A stretch of 64,000 nucleotides of DNA from Tachypleus tridentatus (Eukaryota; Arthropoda; Merostomata; Xiphosura; Limulidae), in assembly GCF_004210375.1 (NCBI RefSeq), contig NW_027467782.1:23291276-23355275 (forward strand), in the 5' to 3' direction. The notes under the pieces were generated by a model. The model was not told the DNA's origin. It saw only the letters and a list, made by a program, of their open reading frames with translations, and searched no databases. Made by a program: the position numbers and the translations under genes. Position 1 is the stretch's first letter; every line of letters begins with the position of its first letter. Shown here piece after piece: positions 22,003-34,031 of the stretch.

Positions 22003-23563
22003 GATGTGCTGCTGGCCAAAATCTTAAGGCCAATGAACATAAAGAAAAAACATGCATTTTGCATTCTTAGACTCAATCACTTATTTGAATAGAGCTTCAA
22101 AAGATGAAAATAAGAAAAAGGAAAATAAAAAAACAACTTTTTTAGCATTTAATATGGAAAATGTGAACACTGAAATTAGCCTAAATACTAGCTGGTCAAA
22201 AATGTAAGACCATACCAAAAAGAAGTCCTAAACAGGGTAGGAAATGCCCAACAAGAGGCCTCAGTAGTGAGTTGTTGCTGTCATTGTGAATAACTGCAAA
22301 CATTTGCTTTGGCATGGTAGATATAAGCATTTGCAGAAGGCTGGCTGGAATGTTATTCCAAGTGGTGAAGATGGTTTCACAAAGATTATGCAGAATTTGG
22401 AATTGACATCCATTTCTATAGACTTCCCTTCCCATCCACCCCCAAACATTTTTAATGGGGTTCAGTTCGGACGAACAAGCTGGATGGTCCAAAAGAATCA
22501 CGTTATTTGCCATGAAAAAGTCCTTTGTCTTGCAGGCATTGTGGATTGCAGCGTTATCCCGCTGAAAGATCCAGTGGTATCCACACAAGCGAGAGCCTTC
22601 AGTCAATAAGGATGCTCTCTCCAAAATGCCAATGTAGCCAGCTGCTCTTTGATGCCCCTGTATGGTTATACATTGTTTCATTTAAGAAGAAAGCACCCTA
22701 GATCATGATGGAACCTCCTAAACTGGGTCGTGTAATAAATGTCTCCGGTGGGATATCTTTATCGTGCCAGTAACATTGGAAGCCATCTGGACCATCCAGG
22801 TTAAATTTCTTCTCATCAGAGAACAAAACCTTCGTCCACTTTTCTACATCCCATATTTGGTGCTTCTCAGCTGTTTTGTGGTGTGGAAGGAAGCATGGCT
22901 TTTGAAGATGTTTATGATTTTAAAGCCTTTCTCTCATAGATGCTTTATTATTGTTCTTGAGCTGCATTTTGCATCCGTGAGGGCCTTAATCTGGTTCGAC
23001 GATTAGCTGGTGTCTTGCCGGACAACCCTTCGAATCCTCCTGTTCAACGCCAGGGAAATTTTCTTGGGTCAACCACTTGAAATTCTCGTTCCGTATCCCT
23101 CAGGGTCTTTTAAGAAATTTGCATCAGCAGTTTTACTACGCCCAATCCCACCCACTACAGCACGTTGAGAGAGACCTTGCTTTTGCGCTCAACAATTCTG
23201 CTACATATAAATTCTGTCAACTTTTTAGCCTTTGCCATGTTTTTACCCAATGTAACACAGGAGATATCAGTGGGAAATGTTGACAATGCTAATGCTTGAA
23301 CACAAATGACTAAATTTCATTGAATGTTTACTGGTTAGCACTTCGTTTCAGTATGGTCTTAATCTTTTGACCAGCTTGTATTTAGGCTAATTTCAAAGTG
23401 TTCATTTTCCCTATTAAATGCTAAAAAAGTTTTTTTTATTTTTATTTTCATTTTTCTTATTTTCCTCTTTTGAAGCTCTTCTCAAATAAGTGGTTGAGTC
23501 TAACAATGCAAAATGCATATTTTCTCTTTATGTTCATTGGCCTTAAGATTTTGGCAAGCAGTG
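22003..23563 (-). mobile_element. Tc1-type transposon with about 205-bp inverted repeats
   Basis: The outer ends (about 22003-22215 and 23355-23563) are inverted copies, e.g. GCCAAAATCTTAAGGCCAAT at 22015 and its complement at 23540. The inner ends contain GCTGGTCAAAA, so each arm has outer and inner repeat motifs. TA follows the right end at 23564. The left end is slightly rearranged. A transposase remnant lies between the arms on the minus strand. Confidence 0.9.
22196..23238 (-). pseudogene. Tc1/mariner DD34E-type transposase, inactivated
   Basis: A start codon at 23238 (MAKAKK...) and the stop near 22196 span the size of a Tc1 transposase of about 345 residues. The DNA-binding half is frameshifted. 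The catalytic core shows [16 protein letters not shown] (first Asp) and QRDNAAIHNA (second Asp). The third position, at DD34 spacing, reads ELNPIKNVWGW, with Lys where Glu is required. An in-frame stop follows GGSIMI near 22700. A dead copy on at least two grounds. Confidence 0.9.
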
Positions 23564-23565
23564 TA

Positions 23566-23934
23566 TCAGAACCAGAACCAAAGAGTTCTTTCAAATAAAA
23601 TATGTCATTCCTGATAACTTGCACATTCCACTGACCAATTAAAAACAATTTAGTTTATCATCTTGTTTACAAATTGAACACATTAATATTGATAGCATTA
23701 CAACAGCAAATATTTCAATTCCTTATAATATTGTCTAATTTGTAACATGTATTTAAAATTCAAGAAAATAACAATGTATGGTTGTCACATCCCTTGCCAA
23801 AGTCTAAATTTTAAAAAACAGAAATAAAAATTATACAAGTTTTTACTGCAATTATTGAACTTTCATGATATTTTGGTGATTATTCTTACTAAATATGTAC
23901 ATCTAAAAATAAGTAACATCTCAAATTGTTAATA
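23566..23934. other. No recognised feature
   Basis: AT-rich sequence between the Tc1 element and the telomere-like repeats. Nothing supported. Confidence 0.4.
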
Positions 23935-24055
23935 CTGACCTGACCTAACCTAAACCTAACCCAACCCAACCCAAACCCTAAAATAACCTAAACTAACCCT
24001 AACCTAACCTATCCTGACCTAACCCTAACCTAACCTGACCTCACCTAACCTATAC
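23935..24055. repeat. Interstitial telomere-like repeat (CCTAA)n
   Basis: About 120 bp of CCTAA, CCTAAA, CCCAA and CCTGA units, the complement of degenerate TTAGG. TTAGG is the ancestral arthropod telomere repeat. Degeneracy indicates an old internal tract, not a chromosome end. Confidence 0.9.
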
Positions 24056-24794
24056 TTTACACATGATAAAAATACAGTATGATTAACATTCATGAACTTA
24101 TTTAGAATTAACTTAGTTCTTAAATCTATATACGAATGTTGGCAACCAGTATTTGATGGTGATTTCTTTGATAATTTGCAACTCCTGGATGTTAATTTTT
24201 AGAGCAATTTATGTATTACTTGCATCTTTATAAACATATTGTTTAACCAACTCTTTTAAGACCAGGAATTTTATATTTCGGAAAACCAAGTATTATTATG
24301 AATTTACGAAAATACCAAGGTTTTATACTTGATTTATTTTATATTTTATTGCAGAAAGGCTAAAAAACATGTATTACTTGATTCAGTATTAAAAAATTTC
24401 TTATGAAAGTACTCCACAAAGTCCATGGGAGGTTTATTTTTGAAAGACATCCTTTTTGTTATGTTGTGATAATAATGATAACTCAAAGTAGAAGACTGAG
24501 AGTTAATCCCCAGGTTAAAATGCACATGAACAAATATTAATAAAACAAATTATCTATTAAAAATTATGACTTTTCGTGTGCAACAGCCTTGTAATGTTCA
24601 GTAAAAATCTACCAAATTTTGTGAATATACACTTAATATATTAGAAGTTGCTAGTATGTAAACTAATTGGTACAAATAGTTATGGGTTTGGTCCAATGGG
24701 CCTAGGCAGTTTCAGTAAAGTTCATAAACTACTTTAAAAAAATTATTAACTGAAACATTTACCATGGAATGATAAAATCTTATATTAATATATA
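24056..24794. other. No recognised feature
   Basis: AT-rich. Nothing supported on either strand. Confidence 0.4.
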
Positions 24795-26890
24795 TTAAAA
24801 GTTACAAGTTTAGATTATAATGCTCCAAGTCAACTACCAGCTGACACAGAGCCTTGATTACAGGACCATAGTCCATGTATTGGATAGGCAGAGTAGTGAT
24901 AGTGCCAAAGCAGATAGACTTAGCTACGGTGTCAGCAATCTCATTCCCACAAATACTAATGTAGCCTGGTTTCCAGAAAAACTGGATAGAAGTACATGTT
25001 ATAGGGAAATGGGACATTCGGTTTTGAATATTGGGGGGAGAACATGGTGAGAACCAACATGAAGTGATTCCATGACCAGTAGAGCACTGGCAGTTTGAGT
25101 ACTGCTTAGTTTTACATAACCCAGGGCAAGAGACATACAGTTCAGCAGTGAACATAGAAGCTGTAGAGGGGATTCTTCGAGCAACTACAGAACCACAACA
25201 AACCATGGCAGAGCCCACACAGTCATCTGAGTTCAATTGTAGGTATAAATGGAAATGGAAGAATGGTTCAAAAGATGTTCAGCAAATAGCAGACAGTATT
25301 TCCAATCAAGCATGTCTACCTTAAAGAAGTCATGGTGGGATTGGCTGACCAGTGGATACAGCAATGTTATCCAAGAATAAATATGAAAAATTATTTTGAT
25401 TTTATAACAGTCTATAGCTGCCATTCAATATACCTCATGCTCGACGACTGATGTGAGAAATGAAAGTCATCGACATAGAGCCCATTTGTAACAGTGAGAG
25501 AGAGTTGTTCAGTGATGGCATTAATTTTTATACTGAAAAGTGTGAAACATAGAACACAGCTTTGAGGGACTCCAAGAAAAGAATGGGAAAGTGTCAAACC
25601 TACTCAAACTTGAAATTGCCTGTCCAATAAAAAGTATTCAATAAAAATGGCAAATGGCCACGTAACACATATATATGGAGGTCTCGCAAAATGCTATACC
25701 TCCATGTTGTATCATAAGCCTTCTCAATGTCAAAGAATATTGATACAAGATGTTGTATCAGGTGGTCCATGGTTGAGTGTTGTCATCAGAACCCACACTG
25801 GGTGGGCAGGAGGAGGTTCTTTGATTCAAAGAACCAAACAAGACAAGCACTAACCATCCTCTCTGAGGTCTTACAGAGACAGCTCGTCAAAGCAATTGGA
25901 TGGTAGTTTGAAGGAATCTTGGGGTCCTTCCCAGGCTTAGAGAAAGGTAGGACAATAGCCTGGTACCAGACAATAGGAAAAACATTCTCCTGCCAGGTCC
26001 AGTTAAAAAACAATTGGAAAATAGCAAGAGAAGAAAGAGGTAGATGGCACAGCATATCATAGTGTACATCATCTGGTCCAACCGATGTACTGCCAGACCA
26101 ATGAAGGGCCAGTTTCAGTTCCACCAGTGTAAAGGGACGATTATAGTTATAGAGACAATCACCTCAAAAGGAAAGAGGTGATTCCTCTGCACAAGTCTTG
26201 ATGGCTAAGAAGGAGGAAGAAGAAGGAGAAGTGCTAGATACCTGGCAAAAGCTTTTACCTAGAGTATCAGCGATGCTCAGGGTATCAGTTACTTCTTGGT
26301 CATCAGACGGCAAGATAAAGAAGGGGACAGAATTATATTGCCCACAGACTTTTCTAATATTGTCCCATATGACTTTGGAACAGATGGTAGAAGATATGCT
26401 GGTTCTGAACTTAATCCAAGAATCCTTTTGGCTTTGACATCTTACCCACCTAGCATGTGCACGGGCCCGCTGAAAAGCAATGCAGTTCAAGAGTGTGGGA
26501 TATCTTCAGAAAGTATCCCAGGCCCATTTTTGAGCCTTCAGTTCCATGTGGCAGGCAGGATTCCACCATGGACGAGGATATAGTGGAAAATGTGTCAAGG
26601 TTTGAGGAATACATTGAGCAGCTGCTTGTATAATACAGTCAGTTGCTGCTGCCGCACAGTCATCTATTGACGGTTTACAGATGCTGACAATATTAAGTTC
26701 TGCAAGAGCAGTGAAAGAGGGCTAGTTTGCCTGATCCAGCTTCCATTGGGGCACACTGGTCATGTGGCTTCGACCACAGTCAGTCTCTCTCAAGATTATA
26801 GGAAAATCATCACTGCCTTGTGGATTATTGTCAACTCTCCATGAAAAATGGGAGAATAATGAAGGGGAGCAAATTGAGAGAAACAATCAC
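24795..26890 (-). mobile_element. 5'-truncated non-LTR retrotransposon (RT + RNase H, I/Jockey-like)
   Basis: Reading down the minus strand: the end of an AP-type endonuclease (WRVDNNPQGSDDFPIIL, about 26770-26850), then a linker frame 26490-26164. The reverse transcriptase follows: STSVGPDDVHYDMLCHLP and SKPGKDPKIPSNYHPIALTS in 26124-25786, and GVPQSCVL with YVDDF in 25597-25412. Last is an RNase H domain in 25236-24802 (AELYV, YISICGNEIADTVAKS). Frames change at least four times. This domain order fits LINEs of the I/Jockey group that carry RNase H. Dead copy. Confidence 0.88.
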
Positions 26891-29269
26891 ATTAAACATT
26901 TTTAATGGTTAAAAAAAGGCAAATGACAATCTCATTGTATGTGAACTAATTTTAAAATATGATGATAATTTAATATAATATATTATAACACTTGGAATAC
27001 ACAAAAACTTTTCAAAGTCAGAATTCATTTCATCTTCATTTAGAAACTGTGGAAGCAAAAGAGCACATTTATATTAAATCAGAAATTTAGTCTAAACATA
27101 TTACAAGCTCAATCTGTTTTATAAATAAAATACTATTAGCATGCCAAAATAGTTCCTCAGAGCACTAAACTTTCAAATTAGTACACAGTAACTCCTTTGA
27201 TTCTCAACGGAAACAAGAACCATAACTTAAAGTTTTGAAGTACAGGAATAGATCTACAGTTTAAATTTTACAAACAGCAAAATAATGTTTTTGTTATTTC
27301 AGTGATCCTGAGAAACAATAAAATACAGCATTACATTTTTCTATTGAGGTATACACACCCTGTACCAGTGTGGAAATTACAAGGACATGTGAGTAACCCA
27401 ACTGTTGCACCATAATAAAATGTTTTTGCAACACTGTTGGGTAAATCCACTTGTCGTACCAAACAGCTCTAAATGTCAAGTCAGATAAATCCATTGATAG
27501 TATCCAAAGAGTTTTAAAAAAAAATCCCACTTGCTAGATTATAAAAAGGTTGGATGACAGAAAGCATGGACTTGTAAACAATCTGTACACTAGTTAAAGT
27601 CACTTCACTTTCTCTTACAATCCTGTTCTTATTGTGTAAGAAAGGATAGTATTTATTCAAAAGTATTCACAGAACTACTAGGATTACTTCATAAATAGAA
27701 GAACTGAATCATGGGAATGGGTTAATCATACAGTCTAAGCTCAGTTGAAGTGCACCTTATAAGTTATATTCAAAATTTATTAACTATATGTTAATAAACT
27801 AGATATTAAAGCATATTTACAATTAAAAGTTTTATATTATCTGATGTTCATGATTTAATTTGTCAGTTATGTAGCTTTGTGCTCAGCAGCAAACAAAGTA
27901 ACATTTTTATTACTTGGATAAATAGAATTACCAAAAATAGAGAAAGTTGTTATCTCTATTTGCAATTAGTTTATTATTATAGTGACAATTGATTTAGTTA
28001 TAGTTTTGATTAGACTGTATAAACCTAATCAATGTAAACACTGCTTGAAGATAACCAATTACATTTTCCAGTTCTAAACAGTTCTCTCAGTTGTTTAACA
28101 TGCAAGTGGCACTACAATACATACTACAATAATGTGAAGAGATAATCTTGAAGTCATTTCCACGTAGACCACAAATTATTTGTAGACATTAGAAGATTAT
28201 ATTTAATAAACAAACAATACTGTCATCATAAACTGAGACAAATACCCTAATAATACAATTCTATTTATATGTATGATGAAACATAGGTTTTTCCATACCT
28301 ACTGAAAGAAATCCTCTTATTTCTTAAACATAAAATTCAACTTCCAGAAAAAACTCACTTCCTTCCCCCAAATCAAGTACACAACAGAATGTTTCAAAAA
28401 TTTACAAACAATCACATTTAAATTCTTTTTTCTCCATAACATTCCTTAATTGTTTCTAGCTTCATGATAAGGACAGAAATAGTTGTTCACATTTGCACAA
28501 GATATTGAAAATTTGTTTACTGACTACAAAACGTAGTACCAACAGAGACCAATTCTGATTAATTTTAGTTGACAAGTTGACTTGCTCCCAAAATTCTGCT
28601 GTCATCCCATGTCTGAAAGCAATGATGAAAAGACAGTAAAAGATCATACTTATGATGGATATCCTGAGATAGTATGTTTCACCATGAGAAACCCATTCTT
28701 AAATTTTTAAAATCATAGAGTTTATTTTAATAAGCTAATTAATTTTCTTTGCTCTTACAAGAAAAATAGCAAAGGTGTCACAAATTAGCCTTAATATTTG
28801 CAGAACAAGTGTCTAATCCTCCATAAAACTCCTCTCCTGTTGATCTTATCAGTGAAAAAAAATTTCAAAATTCATGTTCACTCATTAAACCTTTTAAAGA
28901 CTTTCTCAAAAGCATCATCTTATCATCACTCTAGTAGGTCTCAAGTCTTTCCAAACATTTGAATTTGTTTGATTTTCATTTTATAAAATTTCACACTAAC
29001 AACTTTAGTTATACAACATCAATGTACAACCTGTTTCTGTCAGTATATTTACCACAATCATTGATATGTATCAGTGAAACTAAATACATTTAATGAAATT
29101 AAATAGTGCATTAAAAACAGCAAACCTAAACCTCTGACTAATTATACTTGTTTGTTATAACTCAAAACCATGTGGGACAATATGGACTCGAGCACCCACA
29201 CCTCTCTCTCCTAATTTCTAATTCTATATCAATTGCTACTCTTTATTTCTTATGTGAGACTGGCAAATA
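26891..29269. other. No recognised feature (AT-rich, possibly intron)
   Basis: A 78-codon minus-strand frame at 27294-27530 has no motif or splice context I trust. A GTAGCTTTGTGCT string at 27870 resembles a SINE tail. Otherwise featureless. Confidence 0.35.
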
Positions 29270-29400
29270 AAGATAAAGACTGATAGATGGTGTATCCCCA
29301 CTGCAATGTGGGTCCTATTTCTTCAGTCACCTCCAAAACCTAGGGTAAATATTATGATCCCACACTGTAGCTTGTACCCTGGGATATTTTCAGTCAATGC
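29270..29400 (+). repeat. Dispersed repeat with inverted partner at 63.5 kb
   Basis: The blocks TTCTTCAGTCACCTCCAAAA, TATCCCCA and GTACCCTGGGAT match the complement of 63480-63580 in the same order. Divergence is moderate. No coding frame. Confidence 0.6.
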
Positions 29401-29674
29401 AGCATTTTTTTTATTCAATTTGTTTTCAAGTTATAACAAACTAACACGTGCGTCATTTTATGATTACTGATATTCCATTTCTGCCTTTACTAATGCATCA
29501 TTAATGAAAGAAAAAGGTATAACTTGTAAATGTCTAGGTTTCCCCATTTAAACCCATAAGTTCCCCTGAAGTATATAAACAAGCTTTTGAAACACATAAA
29601 CATCATAGGTCCCAAAATAAGACACTGATAAACTTAAAGTATAATGGTTATTCTAATCAAATGATGTATACTTT

Positions 29675-30115
29675 ATACCATACTCTACTTCCTACATAAT
29701 TAAATTTTTATTCACTTCTGAAACTCTTCCAACTAATACTACAAAAACTAATACAATAGTTAAGTTTCATGCAGAATGATACAAAAATATTAAAATAATT
29801 AACATCAACAGAGAATGCCTTTAAAAACTGTATAAACCTCACAAACAATATTATAACTTAGTAAGAAAATAAACATTTTATTAACATTGTAAAAACTTCT
29901 AAGTATCAAACATTATTGTACTGTCAGTACAAATATTTAATACTAAATATTAAGCTATTTGTTAGACCTCACACATGAAACAAGAGCATCATAATTCATG
30001 GTTTAATTACAAATACTAAACTAACAAAATTCAAATAATAAAACGATAAAAAAATGGCCCTGTAAATATTATAAACAATATATGTTATTCATTTACTCAA
30101 ATTATTGTTAATATA
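29675..30115 (+). repeat. Dispersed repeat, copy 2 (partner at 8.5 kb)
   Basis: Matches 8540-8822 plus 9170-9205. It includes about 105 bp (29815-29920) missing from copy 1 and lacks copy 1's 345-bp segment. A family-1 SINE follows in the same orientation as at copy 1. Confidence 0.85.
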
Positions 30116-30135
30116 GTATTCTGGAATTCTTAACT

Positions 30136-30366
30136 TACGTTCGACTCGTAATATGAGGGTCGCGGGTTCGAATCCCGTCGCACCAAACATGTTCTCCCTT
30201 TCAGCCGTGGGGGTGTTATAAGGTGATAATCAATAACACTATTCGTTGGTAAAACGTAAGCCCATGATTTGGCGGTCGATGGTGATCACTAGTTGCCTTG
30301 CACTGCTAAAGTAGGGGCGACGAGCGCATAGCCCTCGAGTAGCTCAGCGAGAAATTCAAAACAAAG
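30136..30366 (+). mobile_element. SINE family 1, 5' edge truncated
   Basis: Starts within the anticodon-like section (TTCGACTCGTAATATGAGGG) and continues through GGGTTCGAATCCCGTCGCAC, a diverged body and the tail GCCCTCGAGTAGCTC...GAAATTCAAAACAAAG. The A-box part is missing. Confidence 0.88.
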
Positions 30367-31061
30367 AAACTCTTAAATATTACTACATTTTTATCACATT
30401 GTTACAACTTCCTTCGCTCATTATTACTAATAACTTACAATATGTACATTTACAACATAAAATTATAATTAAATCTAAGCCTGGTTACAAGAGGCCTACA
30501 TGTACATAACAAGTTGGTGTGTCACTTCAGTATTCAGATAGCGACATTTGGCTCAAAATCGAATAAGACATCCAATTTCATTCAGTTTGAATTGGATTCT
30601 GAGTCATAATCTATCTTTTCTTCAAAGTTTAAGTGTTAAATATGTCCGCATAATGAAGATATTCTAGTAATAGCAGATTAATAATATATTATTAATTTAT
30701 AAAAAAATTAATTAACAAGAATCAAATGATTAACGCTAATTACAAATTCTAATGACTACACTTACAAATTATATCCTAACTCACGTACGCCGCCTGATCT
30801 TCACAACTTTCACCTTTGAATCAGTTTGGCCAATGACAGTCAAGTAGCTTTTGTGACGACTCCAAATAGACTACATTTTAAAGAAGCATCAAAAACAAAT
30901 TAATAATGTGTTTCTTTTGAATAAACCTATTTGTAAAAACTATGTGATTTGAAAACAATTAATAATTATAGATTGTTTTTTCATTTCCAAACTGTGATAC
31001 ATGCACATACACACACAAAATTTAAAGTTTCGTTTGTTTCAGAAGGTTTTACGTTAAGTTA
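30367..31061. other. No recognised feature
   Basis: AT-rich spacer. Nothing supported. Confidence 0.4.
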
Positions 31062-31165
31062 TTGTTGTTTTGAATTAAGCACAACGATATCCGTGCTCTA
31101 CCTCACCAGAAACCCGATTTTTAGCCTGGTTGGTTCGCAGACATATCGCTGAGCCACTGGGGGAT
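31062..31165 (-). mobile_element. SINE family 2 variant
   Basis: The minus-strand head CCCCCAGTGGCTCAGCGATA and B-box-like region with AAATCGGGTTTCTGGTG are followed by GCACGGATATCGTTGTGCTT and AATTCAAAACAA. It is the family-2 head type with a family-1-like AATTCAAAAC tail, so perhaps a subfamily. Confidence 0.65.
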
Positions 31166-31176
31166 AAAAGCTACAT

Positions 31177-31267
31177 TCCCCAGGTGAGGTTCGAACTCAC
31201 AACCCTGGTATATCCCACAAGCTTTGCCTTCTACGTACTGTACGTTAACCAATTGCGCCACCGGAGA
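31177..31267 (-). tRNA. tRNA-Ile(UAU)-like pseudogene with intron-like insert
   Basis: On the minus strand TCTCCGGTGGCGCAATTGGT is followed by GTTGTGAGTTCGAACCTCAC and CTGGGGA. The acceptor arms TCTCCGG/CTGGGGA pair at all 7 positions (2 wobbles), and the T arm pairs perfectly. The total of 91 nt leaves room for an intron-sized insert after the anticodon position, as in eukaryotic tRNA-Ile(UAU). The D stem and anticodon stem are degraded (ACGTAGAAG where ACTTATAAG is usual), so it is probably a pseudogene or a SINE head. Confidence 0.6.
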
Positions 31268-31308
31268 TTTATATACGCCCTTTTAATCAAATAAGTTTCT
31301 ACGCATAG

Positions 31309-31381
31309 TCGTGATGGAGATTCGAACCTGCGACCTTCACATTACTAGTCAAGCGCCTTAACCACCTGGCCATATCGAGCC
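31309..31381 (-). mobile_element. Isolated SINE family 1 head (or tRNA-Thr-like pseudogene)
   Basis: Minus strand: GGGCTCGATATGGCCAGGTG, then GACTAGTAATGTGAAGGTCG and CAGGTTCGAATCTCCATCAC. The loop CTAGTAA gives an AGU anticodon, as in tRNA-Thr. No SINE body follows. Confidence 0.65.
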
Positions 31382-31862
31382 CAGAAACTTTATTTACCAC
31401 TTAAATGTTCTCAATAACACATACATGTAATTGTTTCGTGTATCCTGGAGCGTTCCTTAGGTTGTTACGGTGGGGACACACGACTCCTATAGTTAGTTAT
31501 TGTTTATAAAAGAACTTATTACATAATTATGTGTTGTTTGTCAAGTCCAGATTTATATACACATCTTGAAAATCGAACCTTGTTTACGTTCATTTATAAT
31601 AGTGTTGGTTTTCAGTGATTTACAGCTACATTATGGCAGGTTACATGATCTGATTCTGTGTAGAATGGGGCATTTCCGAGTGGTGATAATGTTTCTTTCT
31701 GTAATATGTTCTCACTATGCACAGAAAGTTGGCATTTTTACATACGTAGATGTATATGCAATATGAAAAAAATGACAAATTTTATTGTACAAGAACTCTA
31801 AAGTTACAAAGCGTGTGTGAATACAGCTAAGAAGAAATTGAACATGGGCTTCGTTTTCTACA

Positions 31863-31992
31863 TGGTAACAACCTGACGATGACCGAAGAAGGTCGAAACG
31901 TTGTTCGCTCTTCTATGTAAAATATTTTCTCAACCCAAACGAGCCGTTTCTGTATATAAATTTCTCAACAAGTGGGTTTCTCGACATCACTG
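31863..31992 (+). mobile_element. Solo tail/terminus of a Penelope-like family
   Basis: Contains CCTGACGATGACCGAAGAAG, GGTCGAAACGTTGTTCGCTC, TTTTCTCAACCCAAACGAGC and ACAAGTGGGTTTCTCGACAT. Related strings follow the GIY-YIG region of the element at 42.9-44.2 kb and recur at 39.9, 55.1, 58.6 and 63.1 kb. Assignment to Penelope-like ends is inference from that adjacency. Confidence 0.6.
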
Positions 31993-32176
31993 ATTATGTT
32001 GATAATTGCTTACCAGACAAGAATACTTTTTATGAGAAATGAATTTTGCACTGACTTTCTTCACTTGAAGCGTTTTGAATTTATATTACAAGGTCCATCT
32101 AAAAATACGAGTTTATTATATTCAAAGTGACTGCACAGTATCTTGTGTGCTGATGAAGTTGTGTAGGCTCATACAT

Positions 32177-32448
32177 GGCCTGGCATGGCCTAGCGCGTTA
32201 AGGTGTGCGCATCGTAATCTGAGGGTCGCGGGTTCGCGCTCGAGTCGCGCCAAACATGCTCGCCCTCCCAGCCGTGGGGGCGTTATAATTTTCGGTCAAT
32301 CCCACTATTCGTTGGTAAAAGAGTAGCCCAAGAGTTGGCGGTGGGTGGTGATGACTAGCTGCCTTCCCTCTAGTCTTACACTGCTAAATTAGGGACGGCT
32401 AGCACAGATAGCCCTCGAGTAGCTTTGTGCGAAATTCAAAAACAAACA
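32177..32448 (+). mobile_element. Full-length SINE family 1 with 13-bp target duplication
   Basis: The best copy in the window: GCCTGGCATGGCCTAGCGCG (A box), GGGTCGCGGGTTCGCGCTCG (B box), full body with GGCGGTGGGTGGTGATGACT, and tail GCTTTGTGCGAAATTCAAAA. TAGGCTCATACAT flanks it on both sides (32164-32176 and 32449-32461). Little tail divergence suggests it is comparatively young. Confidence 0.95.
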
Positions 32449-32461
32449 TAGGCTCATACAT

Positions 32462-33905
32462 CAGAAAATAATTTTAGTTTTTAGTTTCTCTTTTTAATGC
32501 TCAGCTAAGAAAATTTGTAATTCAATAACATAAGTTTAGCTTTACGATATAATATTTATTTTGCATGTAAAGTATATCTATTATAAAGAACAACACAAGC
32601 TACAAAATATATAAAACCGAAACTCATACTTCAGATAATACAGATCACAATGTTATGAAACCATGTATACATGAAATATTACTGTACATTTCTCTGTAGA
32701 TCATTAATAATCATGAGGATCAGCAATCTGACTTGATGTTTATTAGTGGCAGTTATATTTATTGTTACTAGTTTGATATTTCCGTGGGTGTTATGATAGG
32801 CTTGTTCCCATTCCAAAATATTAGTTCACTTGTTATAGGATACTATATTTGGCTTGTATGCATTCCTAAATATTAGCTTGACCAATTGTTGGAAGAGTTA
32901 GTTACATGCATGCCACGTGGGATCTTATCAATGCAATAGAGATAGTATTGTACATAGGCTCCACCTGTAAACTGGATTATCCGACTGATCGCAATATAAC
33001 ATATTCATGCTTTAATGTCATCTATTGGTGTGAATTAGTAATAGTTGTCTCTGTAAGAAAACTTTAAGGGAAAATATGAATTTTAGTTTGCTTTATGATT
33101 TTAAAGATTCAGTTAAGCTATACCTGTGGATAATTTCTTTAAAGTTTTTCTTGATTTAATTTTTTATATTGTTATTGTTAGTGTATTTCTATTCGTTATG
33201 CTCGTACAAGTTGTTTTCAGAAGACACCAATGAAAGTGACTTTGGCGTATTGTCAATCATCGCCATTCGACTTATAATTCATAATATAAAATTCAAATAG
33301 ATTGTATTTTAGAAAGTTGCAAACACCTACAAAACTAGATTATCAACACTCTCCCTATCCACTTCAGAAGATTTAAAATTATTACCACTAACTTATCATT
33401 ACACCAAGAACTAGAAAAATATATTTTTTAAATTCTTAACACAAAAGCTACAAAAATAGAATAATTAATCACATTAATTAGTTGAATGTTACTGTTAAAA
33501 ACTGTTTCATTCTTTCACATATTATACATTAAAGCATTCTTCAAAATTAGAACTATAAGTTTGTTGTTCTGGTCAACTGGAATGAGGTCAAAGCAACTGT
33601 TCGATTATAAATACTTGACACTGATACTCTGACAAATAAATCAGGGTAGTTCTATGACACTTTTATTAATTTAGAAGGTGGAATAGTGAATAGAGAAAAA
33701 ATATATATTTTTTAAATTTTATATGCGATATATGTAAAGTGATATGATATTTCGGTGAGAATACGAGTTATCATTTCCATATTAAATGATAGACATTTAG
33801 AAAGGTAGTTACTGTTTGACAGACTTGTAATAATCATCTCTGTCAGAAATATGACCTCCAATGTTGTTCAATAGTTTGTGCATTTCAATCCATTTCAATC
33901 AGAAA
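32462..33905. other. No recognised feature
   Basis: AT-rich, no gene or classified repeat seen. Confidence 0.4.
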
Positions 33906-33909
33906 TGTC

Positions 33910-34031
33910 ACTTTCCCTCGTTGGGACAGCGGTAAATTTTCGGATTTAGAAAACTAAAATCAGGGTTTCAGTTCTCCTCGGTGGACACAGCAGATATCCC
34001 GAGGTGATTTTGCTATAAGAACATACACAGA
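33910..34031 (+). mobile_element. SINE family 2
   Basis: TCGTTGGGACAGCGGTAAAT, CAGGGTTTCAGTTCTCCTCG and TTTTGCTATAAGAACATACA match family 2. AGAAATGT flanks both ends (33901-33908 and 34034-34041), a plausible short target duplication. Confidence 0.8.

Noticed and set aside
22286-22609. 107-codon plus-strand ORF
   Set aside because: Antisense shadow of the Tc1 transposase, whose catalytic motifs are on the minus strand.
24820-26583. Plus-strand ORFs across the LINE (24820-25050, 25647-25853, 26198-26583)
   Set aside because: Antisense of the minus-strand RT and RNase H domains.
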